Positions 21,114-29,019 of a stretch of 64,000 nucleotides of DNA are shown piece after piece. The notes under the pieces were generated by a model that was not told the origin of the DNA, searched no databases, and was given only the letters and a program-made list of their open reading frames with translations. The first letter of the stretch is position 1; each line of letters opens with the position of its first letter. The stretch is from assembly GCA_019351895.1 (NCBI GenBank), contig JABBOH010000020.1:1-64000 (forward strand), in the 5' to 3' direction. A program made the translations under genes and the position numbers. Origin of the DNA: Pseudomonadota bacterium (GTDB lineage: Bacteria; Pseudomonadota; Alphaproteobacteria; Acetobacterales; Acetobacteraceae).

Positions 21114-21428
21114 TCAGGCGAGGTCGACGAGGACGCGCCCGGCCTCGACCTTGACGGGGTAGGTCTTGAGATTGATGCAGGCGGGCGCGCCCTTGGCCTG
21201 CCCGGTCGGTATGTCGAAGCGGCCGTTGTGCTTGGGGCACTCGATTGTCTTGCCCATCACCAAGCCGTCGGCGAGGTGGACGTTCTCGTGGGTGCAGAGC
21301 CCGCCGGTCGCGAAGAAGCGATCGTTCTCCAGCCGGTAGATGGCGAGGGTGACCCCGCCGTGGTCGAAGCGGATTACGTCCTCTTCCTCGATATCGTCCG
21401 CGGCGCAAGCCTCGATCCATTCGCTCAT
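21114..21428 (-). CDS. Rieske-type 2Fe-2S ferredoxin (MocE family)
   Basis: Rieske ligands CTH...CPKH in GGLCTHENVHLADGLVMGKTIECPKHNGRFD; start MSEWIEA. Confidence 0.92.
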   Translation of the reverse strand: MSEWIEACAADDIEEEDVIRFDHGGVTLAIYRLENDRFFATGGLCTHENVHLADGLVMGKTIECPKHNGRFDIPTGQAKGAPACINLKTYPVKVEAGRVLVDLA

Positions 21429-21469
21429 GATTGACGTGTCCCTGAGGTGTTTTTGATGGTTCGCGGGCG

Positions 21470-22561
21470 TCAGGCGGCGGTCGCGAGACGATCCGCAGGT
21501 AGCGCCGTCGCCGTGGCCGGCAGAACACGGATCACATGGTAATCCGGATCGCGGCGCTGACGGAGCACCGCCGGGATGATCTCCCGGTAGGCGGCGAGCA
21601 GGCTTGGATAGGCGGGCGGGCATTCCGCCTTGATTGCCTCATGCAGCGCCGGCAGCGCGTGGTAGGGCACCATCGGAAACATGTGGTGCTCCACATGGTA
21701 GTTCATGTTCCAGTAGAGGAAACGCGAGACGGGGTTCATGTAGACCGTGCGGCTGTTCAGCCGATGGTCGAGCACGTCCTCGGACAGCCCGGCGTGCTGC
21801 GTCACGCCAAAGACGATGGTGAGCCAGCCGCCATAGAGCGTGGGCAGCCCGATCAGCATGGCCGGGATCCAGCTGTGCAGCGCCATGCAGGCGATCACGA
21901 CCGCCGCGAGGATCGCGAGGTAGATGCGGGCGGTGCGGAAAACCTTGTGGCGCTCCATCTCTGGGATGAAGGTCGCCTCCTCCGCATTCAGACGGCCCCG
22001 CGCATGCAGCACGAGCTTGCCGAGCGCGAACCACGTCGTCTTGATGGCGAAAAGATTCAGCAGCAGGCCCAGGATGTCGGGTGGGCGCTTGACCGAGATC
22101 TCGGGGTCGCGGCCGACGATGATCGTATCCGTGTGGTGGCGCGTATGGCTCCACCGCCAGACGGTCGGCTCCCGCATGATCATGAAGCAGGCGAGGTTGT
22201 AGACCGCGTCGTTCATCCACCCTGTCTTGAAGGCTGTGCCGTGGCCGCATTCATGCCAGCGGGAGTCCGAGGCCGAGCCGTAGAGCACGCCGTAGGCAAT
22301 GAAGAAGGGAACGGCGACCCAGTGGCCCCAGAGCAGGACGCCGGCGCTGCCGAACAGGATGAGCGCGCCGATCCAAAGCGCCGTGTCGCGGATAGCGGGG
22401 CCGTCCTTGCGGCGCATCAGCTCCTTGAGCTGCTTGCGGGGGATCGGCGTCGTATACCAGGTGGCGGAGGCAAGGCCGCGTTCCTCGGCCCGGCGCGCTT
22501 CCGCGCCGACGAGGCTGTAATCGCGGCCTGCGGCCATCCGAGGCGCGGCGGCTGAGCTCAT
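21470..22561 (-). CDS. Fatty acid desaturase-fold diiron oxygenase (MocD-like)
   Basis: Histidine boxes HECGHG, HTRHH, NYHVEHHMFP. Confidence 0.9.
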   Translation of the reverse strand: MSSAAAPRMAAGRDYSLVGAEARRAEERGLASATWYTTPIPRKQLKELMRRKDGPAIRDTALWIGALILFGSAGVLLWGHWVAVPFFIAYGVLYGSASDSRWHECGHGTAFKTGWMNDAVYNLACFMIMREPTVWRWSHTRHHTDTIIVGRDPEISVKRPPDILGLLLNLFAIKTTWFALGKLVLHARGRLNAEEATFIPEMERHKVFRTARIYLAILAAVVIACMALHSWIPAMLIGLPTLYGGWLTIVFGVTQHAGLSEDVLDHRLNSRTVYMNPVSRFLYWNMNYHVEHHMFPMVPYHALPALHEAIKAECPPAYPSLLAAYREIIPAVLRQRRDPDYHVIRVLPATATALPADRLATAA

Positions 22562-22668
22562 TCGATTTCCTCCGTTCTTGCCTCGGCTATATCGCAGCCA
22601 TGCCGGAGGATAATCAGTCCGATTGAGGGTTTCCCCTCATCCCGGATAGGATCGGGCCCCGATGAGAG

Positions 22669-23688
22669 GTGGCCATGGAACGCGGGAAGAGCCGGGCGGG
22701 GCTTGAGGATGTGGCGCGCCGCGCCGGGGTCGGTCTGGCGACGGTCGACCGCGTGTTGAACGAGCGCGGCAGCGTCTCGGCGCCGACGGAGCGCCGGGTG
22801 ATCGAGGCGGCCCGCGCGCTCGGGCTGCGGCGGGTGCTGCCCGTTCCGCACGCCCCGCAGGTGCGGATCGAGGTCATGCTGGCGCAGTCTCCGACGCCGT
22901 TTCTGCGGCGGTTGTCGCAAGCCATGGCGCAGGTCGCGGCCACCCTCGACCGCTCGGTCGTCGTGCTGCGCACGAGCATCGACATGAGCGACCCGGCGAG
23001 CGTCGCGCCGCGCATCGCCGCGTGCCGCGCCGACGGCATCATCATCTATTGCGAGGAACACCCGGCCAATGTCGCGGCCATCGCGGCCTCCACCGCGGCG
23101 GGGCGGCCGGTGATCTGCGTGGTGACGGATGTGCCGGATGCGCCGCGCGCGGCCTATGTCGGCATCGACCATGCGAAGGCCGGCCGGACGGCAGCGTTTT
23201 TCGCGGCGCGCTTGGCTCGCCCGCCGGACGCGGCGCTGATTCTGTCGACGAGCATCGGGTTTCGCGCGCACAAGCAGCGTATCGACGGGTTCCGCGAGGC
23301 CATGGCGCTGCATGCCCCCGGGGCTGTGGTGGCGCCCGTGATGGCGACGGCCGACGATCCCGGCCGCGCCTACCACCAACTGACCCGGGCGCTGCGGCAG
23401 ACCGCCGGCACCGTTGCCGTCTACAACACAGGTGGCGGCAACACGGGCGTCGCCGACGCGATCCGCGATGCGGGTCGCCGGTCAGATGTCTTGTTCGTCG
23501 GCCATGAACTCACCGAGGAAAGCGCCGCCCTGCTCCGGGACGGATCGATGGCGGTCGCGATCGATCAGGCGCCCGAGTTGCAGGCACGGCGGTCGATCGA
23601 TCTCATGCTTCACCGGCTGGGAGTGACGCCCGCAGAGCCGGTGGCGAGCGAGATCGCCTTCACGCTCCATACGGCGGAGAACTGCTGA
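22669..23688 (+). CDS. LacI family transcriptional regulator
   Basis: LEDVARRAGVGLATVDRVLNERGSVSAPTERRVIEAARALG HTH plus periplasmic-binding-like sensor domain; start GTG 22669 or ATG 22675; divergent from the oxygenase cluster. Confidence 0.92.
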   Translation: MAMERGKSRAGLEDVARRAGVGLATVDRVLNERGSVSAPTERRVIEAARALGLRRVLPVPHAPQVRIEVMLAQSPTPFLRRLSQAMAQVAATLDRSVVVLRTSIDMSDPASVAPRIAACRADGIIIYCEEHPANVAAIAASTAAGRPVICVVTDVPDAPRAAYVGIDHAKAGRTAAFFAARLARPPDAALILSTSIGFRAHKQRIDGFREAMALHAPGAVVAPVMATADDPGRAYHQLTRALRQTAGTVAVYNTGGGNTGVADAIRDAGRRSDVLFVGHELTEESAALLRDGSMAVAIDQAPELQARRSIDLMLHRLGVTPAEPVASEIAFTLHTAENC

Positions 23689-23702
23689 CGATCGATCCGC
23701 GA

Positions 23703-24086
23703 CTAGCCGGGCGCGGTGTCCTGGCGGATGGGTCTCGGTTTCCGGTTCTCGTCGATGGCCACGAAGGTGAAGACCGCTTTCGTGACCGGGATCGTTTCGG
23801 TCTGGTAGCGCGTCCGCCGCTCAGCCTCCACCGTGATCTTCATCGAGGTGCGGCCCATCGAAAGCAGATCGGCGTAGAAGCTGACTTCGTCGCCCACCTG
23901 AACCGGCGACAGGAACGCCATCCCGTCGACCGCCGCGGTGACGCAGCGGCCTTTGGCGATGCGATGCGCGAGATTGCCCGCCGCAAGGTCCATCTGCGCC
24001 ATCAGCCAGCCGCCGAAAATATCACCCGACGGGTTGGTATCCGCCGGCATGGCGATCACGCGGATCAGCGGCTCGCGCATTGCCAT
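23703..24086 (-). CDS. Acyl-CoA thioesterase (hotdog fold, YciA-like)
   Basis: MPADTNPSGDIFGGWLMAQMDLAAGNLAHR ... SFYADLLSMGRTSMKITVEAERR. Confidence 0.9.
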   Translation of the reverse strand: MAMREPLIRVIAMPADTNPSGDIFGGWLMAQMDLAAGNLAHRIAKGRCVTAAVDGMAFLSPVQVGDEVSFYADLLSMGRTSMKITVEAERRTRYQTETIPVTKAVFTFVAIDENRKPRPIRQDTAPG

Positions 24087-24098
24087 GCCGGCAAATCC

Positions 24099-24425
24099 TT
24101 AGAGGCTGCGCTCGATCCAAGCCTTGAGCACGCTCTTTGGCGCGGCGCCGACCTGGGTGGCGGCCGGTTTGCCGTCCTTGAACAGGATCAGCGTCGGAAT
24201 ACCACGGACGGCGTAATTATTCGGCGTCTCCGGGTTTTCGTCGATGTTAACTTTGGCGATTGTAATTTTGCCGGCGTATTCGGCAGAGATTTCTTCGAGC
24301 GCCGGTGAGATGGCGCGGCAGGGACCGCACCATTCCGCCCAGAAATCGACAACGACAGGGCCTTGCGCCTGAAGGACATCGGTCGCGAAGCTTGCGTCGG
24401 TTACAGCCTTGGTATTGCCAGCCAT
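24099..24425 (-). CDS. trxA: Thioredoxin
   Basis: [23 protein letters not shown]; true start MAGNTKAV at 24425. Confidence 0.96.
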   Translation of the reverse strand: MAGNTKAVTDASFATDVLQAQGPVVVDFWAEWCGPCRAISPALEEISAEYAGKITIAKVNIDENPETPNNYAVRGIPTLILFKDGKPAATQVGAAPKSVLKAWIERSL

Positions 24426-24574
24426 GAGGAGCCTCATCTTCAAGCCGCACCCTTCGGCGCGGGCGTTGGTTGCATAGCAGCGAAGGTGGGGCATCCGAAG
24501 CGCTTGGGCAAGCGTAGGCTTCCGAGGACCAGTGGTGCCGGTAGGGCAGATCCTCGCAGACTGCAGACACAAGG

Positions 24575-25444
24575 ATGCGGGACGTGAGTCTCACGACCAT
24601 CTTGAACGGTTTCGGCATCAGCCTCGGCGACAGCCTGATCGGCCTTCAGGCGCTGCATGCGGCGCGCATGACGGGCGCGATTGAGGGCTCCGTGGTGCTT
24701 GGCCGGACGGAGCCGCCCGCGAAACCGCTGGTGCCGCAACTCTACCGGCAGGCGGCAGGTCTCGCCGAGACACTGCCCATGGCCGACGCCCCCCGGGATG
24801 GCCGGGTCATCGACATCCGCGACTTCGCCTTCGATCCCCTCTTCGCCGAACTCGCGATGATCGACTTCTTTCTCGTCCGGCTCGGACTGCAGCCGGAGGC
24901 CGTGCCGGATGAGCTGAAGCGGATCTCCTGGCTCGCCCCACGGCTGCGGGATCTGCCCGCGCTTCCCCTGCCGCGCGGCTACGTGCTCGTTTGCCCAGAG
25001 GCCTCGATCCGCCTGCGCGATATGCCGGCAGCGGTGCATGAGGCGCTGGTCGAGCGTCTGTCCCGCCGGGGCTGGGGTCCGATCGTCACCCAGGGGCCTC
25101 CGGTTCCCGGCGCGCGCACGATGCCGCTGTGCGACACGATCGAGGCGCTCTGTGCCCTCGTCGCCGGTGCCCGCTGCGTTGTATCCACTGATACCGCGAT
25201 GGTGCATCTGGCGGATGCCTTCTCGGTGCCCTGCCTCGCCATCCTCACGACCCATCGCCCTGCGATGCGGGTGCGGGACTATCCGCTCTGCCGAGCGATC
25301 CGTCTTCCTATCCCCGGTCTGCCGGAGAGCATCGAGTTCGTCCGCGGCGACGAGGATCTGGCCGCCGCCCACGCCGCGTGGTTTCCCGACGGACCGGATC
25401 TCCTCTGGCTCGACCGCGCGCTCGATCAGTTCGAGTTGGTCTGA
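24575..25444 (+). CDS. Glycosyltransferase family 9-like protein
   Basis: [50 protein letters not shown]9-type pattern. Confidence 0.72.
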   Translation: MRDVSLTTILNGFGISLGDSLIGLQALHAARMTGAIEGSVVLGRTEPPAKPLVPQLYRQAAGLAETLPMADAPRDGRVIDIRDFAFDPLFAELAMIDFFLVRLGLQPEAVPDELKRISWLAPRLRDLPALPLPRGYVLVCPEASIRLRDMPAAVHEALVERLSRRGWGPIVTQGPPVPGARTMPLCDTIEALCALVAGARCVVSTDTAMVHLADAFSVPCLAILTTHRPAMRVRDYPLCRAIRLPIPGLPESIEFVRGDEDLAAAHAAWFPDGPDLLWLDRALDQFELV

Positions 25445-28400
25445 CCGCTGTGCCCTGGGGTGTGCAAGGCCAGCAGCGAGTCGGGCAATACCGCAACCGT
25501 CGCTGTCTCGGTCCAGACGAGGGCGCAACGGACCGGCCGGCCCGGGAAGATGGCGACCAGCAGCGCGCGATAGGCGGCCATCTGCCGTAGATAAAGAATA
25601 GGCGTGCGGGCGATCTCCTCCGGCGGCTGGCGTCCAGTCTTGAAGTCGATCGCGGTGACCGCGCCCGCACACACCGCCAGACGGTCGATGATGCCGGTGA
25701 TCACCACGCCGGCCGTCTCCCCGGCGATCGGGACCTCAGCGCGGCTGCCGGGCCCGAATGCCTCGGCGAGCATCGGGTGTTCGATCACGCCGAGGCACTG
25801 GCCAAGCACGCGCTCGATCTCGTTCGCGTTGAGGCCTGACCCGGCCGGCGCCACGCCCGTTTTGGCCAGGAAGGATCGACCGGCGGCAGCGCGATCCGCG
25901 GCCGGCACATCGGGCAGGTGTTGCAGCAGGGCGTGGATGAGCGTGCCGCGCGCCAGCCGTGGAACCGACATGCCGCTATCAGCCTCAGCCTCGCGCCGCA
26001 CCGGTGAATCCGCCTGCGGGATGGGGCCGAAGGCCGCCTCCTCAGGGCGGCTGGGCGCCAGCGGCCTTGGACGTGCGGGTTCCGGCAGCGGCGGCATGGC
26101 CCGCCAGCCGGGGCCGCGGCCCGTCCACTCGGGAAGGGCGACCTGTGCCGCCGCTGACGCCGCTGTCGTGGCAGCCGACGGCGGCGCGACCACCCGACGT
26201 TGCGGCGAGGACAGCACGTGGCGCGATCGGGGCCAATCGCCCGGGGTCTCCTCCGGCTGCACGCCCAGCCGCTCGAAGCCCCGCCCGATCAGCGTATGCC
26301 AGCTGGGTATCGATGCGGCGGGGCCGCCGCTCTCCCAGCCACAAACAATGAGGCGGTCCTCGGCTCGTGTCATCGCGACGTAAAGCAGGCGGTGATGCTC
26401 CTCGGCCGCGCGCGCTTGCATCATGGTCTGGAAGCGCCGGCTCTCCTCGCAATGCGCGTCGCGGCGTGGGCACAACATGGGCAGGTCGAGGTTGAGCGTC
26501 TGATCCCTCATCCAGAGAAGCTGGGTGCGGTCGGGTGGCGGCCTCGCCGCACTATCCGCCATGATGACGATGGGCGCCTGCAGGCCCTTGGACGCATGGA
26601 CTGTCATGATCCGCACCGCGTCCCCGGCCGCTCCGGGCTCTCGCTTGGCCTCGGCGGTCGATTGCCGAAGCCAGTGGAGGAACCCTTGCAGCGAGGGTGC
26701 GTGGCTCGCGGCATAGGTGAGGGCCGCCCCGAGAAGCTCGTCCACCGGCTCCGCCGCTTCCGCGCCCAGGCGGCGGAACAGCCGCGCCCGCCCGCCGAGC
26801 GCGCCGAGCGCCTGGGAGAGCAAGGCATGCGGGCTCGCATAGTCGGCCCGGGCCTGCAGCGCCTCGAAGAAGTTCCAGGCGGCTGCCCAGTCGGGCTGTT
26901 CATGCGCCCGCGCTCGCAGTGCCTCGTAGAGATGGCGCGGCCCGCGATCGGTCGCGAGTGCCATAAGGCTGTCGTCGCTGATGTCCCCGAGCGGGCTGGT
27001 CAGCCAGCAGGCGAAAGCAAGGTCGTCCTCCGGCAGCAGCAGGCTGTCGGCGAGGGCCATGAGATCCTGCACAGCCGCCTGATCCGTCAGTTCCAGCCGG
27101 TCAAGACCGGCGACGGCGACGCCGGCAGCTTTGAGCTCCCGCACCAGAATGGCGGCGAGAGGCGCGCGCTTCTGCAGCAGCACCAGGATGTCGCCCGGCG
27201 TGACAGGGCGCGCCTGGCTCTCGAGCAGCGTGCCGCCGTTGGTGAGGCGCGCGATCCAATGGGCGAGGCCGCGGGCAAGGCGGCCGGGCGCGGATGCCTG
27301 CCCGAGGTTGGTGTCCGGGATCAGCCAGGGCTCTGGCGCGGGCACCGTTTCGCGGGGTATCAGCGGCCAGAGTTCCACCCGGCCGCCGTCTTCGGGCCGC
27401 GCGGAGACATGCAGCAGCGGATCGCCACCAGCTTCGACGACGCCCTGCGCCGCCTCAGGATCGGCGAAGACGGCGTCGACCAGGGCCAGCACCGGCACGA
27501 CCGAGCGGAACGACACATCGAGCGCACCGTCGTGCCAGCCGCGCCGGGCCTGACGCACGCGGTCCTTGAGGCGAACCCGCCAGTCGTCGAAGGAGCGGAG
27601 ATCCGCCCCCTGGAAGCCGTAGATGGATTGTTTGCGGTCGCCGACCGCGAATACCGTGCGGCCGACGCCGTCCTTGGTCTCACGGCTGCCGGCGCCGGCG
27701 AAGAATTCGTCGGTGAGGCTGCCGGCGATCGTCCATTGCTCGGGCGCGGTGTCCTGCACCTCGTCCAGCAGCAGATGGTCGAGCCCGTGATCGAGCTTGA
27801 ACAGCACCCAGGCCGCGCCCGGATCGTGCAGCAGCCTGTTCGAGTGGCGGATGAGGTCGCCGTAATCCATCAGCCCCTCCGACTGTCGGCGGCGCGCCTG
27901 CTGCCGGAGAACGGGAAGCGCGAGGCGCAGGAAGGCGGCCGAGAGCGTGGCGAGCCGGTCCGCCGCGAAGGCATCGACGAGGGCAATCACCCGCGCCTGC
28001 TCGACTTCGATGACCGGCCAGAGGTCGGGAGCGGCGAGGTCCAGGGTCTTGCCGATGAGGGTGCTGCGCGCGCGGGGCTCACCCTTGTCCGTCAGCAGGG
28101 CAGCCACCCAGCGGTGCCAGTTCTGGCGGCGCGCCTCGTCGGGAGCGGCCAGCCAGTCGAGCATCTCGAGCGCGCGCCTTCCTGCCCCGGCTGGGCCGCG
28201 TTCTGCAATCGTCGCGAGGGTCGCGCAAAGGCCATCCTGGTCGCCGCCTTCGGTCGCTTCCGCCCATAGCGCCGCCTCGGTCCGCCTTGCGCCAAGCGTG
28301 CGGCGTTGCGCCGTGATCAAGGTGGTAAGCTCCGTCGCCAGCAGCCTTTCGGCGCGGTCGCGCGCGCCATCGACCTGACGCAGCAGCTGATCCAGATCGT

Positions 28401-29007
28401 CGACGCCGATCTGTGCGGCCAGACTGTCGACCGCCGCCACCATGCCCTCGGCGTCGTCATGGATGTGGGAGAGGACATGTTCCTGCTCCTCGCGCAGGCC
28501 GATGCGCGCATCGCGCTCCTCGATCAGGCGGAAATGCGGGGAGATGCCGGCTTCAAGCGGAAAGCGCCGCAACAGCGACTGGCAGAAGGCGTGGATGGTG
28601 TCGATGCGCATGCCGCCGGGCAGATCGAGCACGATGGCAAAGAGCGATCGGGCGCGGCGGCGGTTGACGGCGGAGGGCAGCACGGCAAGGTCGGCGAGGG
28701 CCTCGTCGAGTTTCGCGTCAGGCAGGCTGACCCAGCCGCCGAGGCGGTCCTGCAGGCGGAGCGCCATCTCGGCTGCCGCGTTGCGGGTGAAGGTGAGGCA
28801 GAGGATACGGCCGGGATCGACCCCGGCGAGCATGAGCCGCAGCAGCCGGTCGGTCAGCAGCTTGGTCTTGCCCGACCCCGCCGAGGCCGCGACGAAGGTC
28901 GAAACGGTGGGGTCGGAGGCCGCCTTCTGGTGGCCGCTCGCGCGGATGCGGGCGTCGTCGGCGCTCGGCGTCGGCGGCAGCGGGAGGGTCGGTTGTAGAG
29001 CGCTCAT
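25426..29007 (-). CDS. addA: Double-strand break repair helicase AddA
   Basis: UvrD-like FVAASAGSGKTKLLTDRLLRLML; LLLDEVQDTAPEQW; C-terminal nuclease motif VTAIDFKTGRQ; next to addB. Confidence 0.95.
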   Translation of the reverse strand: MSALQPTLPLPPTPSADDARIRASGHQKAASDPTVSTFVAASAGSGKTKLLTDRLLRLMLAGVDPGRILCLTFTRNAAAEMALRLQDRLGGWVSLPDAKLDEALADLAVLPSAVNRRRARSLFAIVLDLPGGMRIDTIHAFCQSLLRRFPLEAGISPHFRLIEERDARIGLREEQEHVLSHIHDDAEGMVAAVDSLAAQIGVDDLDQLLRQVDGARDRAERLLATELTTLITAQRRTLGARRTEAALWAEATEGGDQDGLCATLATIAERGPAGAGRRALEMLDWLAAPDEARRQNWHRWVAALLTDKGEPRARSTLIGKTLDLAAPDLWPVIEVEQARVIALVDAFAADRLATLSAAFLRLALPVLRQQARRRQSEGLMDYGDLIRHSNRLLHDPGAAWVLFKLDHGLDHLLLDEVQDTAPEQWTIAGSLTDEFFAGAGSRETKDGVGRTVFAVGDRKQSIYGFQGADLRSFDDWRVRLKDRVRQARRGWHDGALDVSFRSVVPVLALVDAVFADPEAAQGVVEAGGDPLLHVSARPEDGGRVELWPLIPRETVPAPEPWLIPDTNLGQASAPGRLARGLAHWIARLTNGGTLLESQARPVTPGDILVLLQKRAPLAAILVRELKAAGVAVAGLDRLELTDQAAVQDLMALADSLLLPEDDLAFACWLTSPLGDISDDSLMALATDRGPRHLYEALRARAHEQPDWAAAWNFFEALQARADYASPHALLSQALGALGGRARLFRRLGAEAAEPVDELLGAALTYAASHAPSLQGFLHWLRQSTAEAKREPGAAGDAVRIMTVHASKGLQAPIVIMADSAARPPPDRTQLLWMRDQTLNLDLPMLCPRRDAHCEESRRFQTMMQARAAEEHHRLLYVAMTRAEDRLIVCGWESGGPAASIPSWHTLIGRGFERLGVQPEETPGDWPRSRHVLSSPQRRVVAPPSAATTAASAAAQVALPEWTGRGPGWRAMPPLPEPARPRPLAPSRPEEAAFGPIPQADSPVRREAEADSGMSVPRLARGTLIHALLQHLPDVPAADRAAAGRSFLAKTGVAPAGSGLNANEIERVLGQCLGVIEHPMLAEAFGPGSRAEVPIAGETAGVVITGIIDRLAVCAGAVTAIDFKTGRQPPEEIARTPILYLRQMAAYRALLVAIFPGRPVRCALVWTETATVAVLPDSLLALHTPGHSGQTNSN

Positions 29008-29019
29008 GGTCTCGCGTTC

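Noticed and set aside
26200-28269. 689-aa plus-strand ORF opposite addA
   Set aside because: Shadow of addA; no recognisable domain
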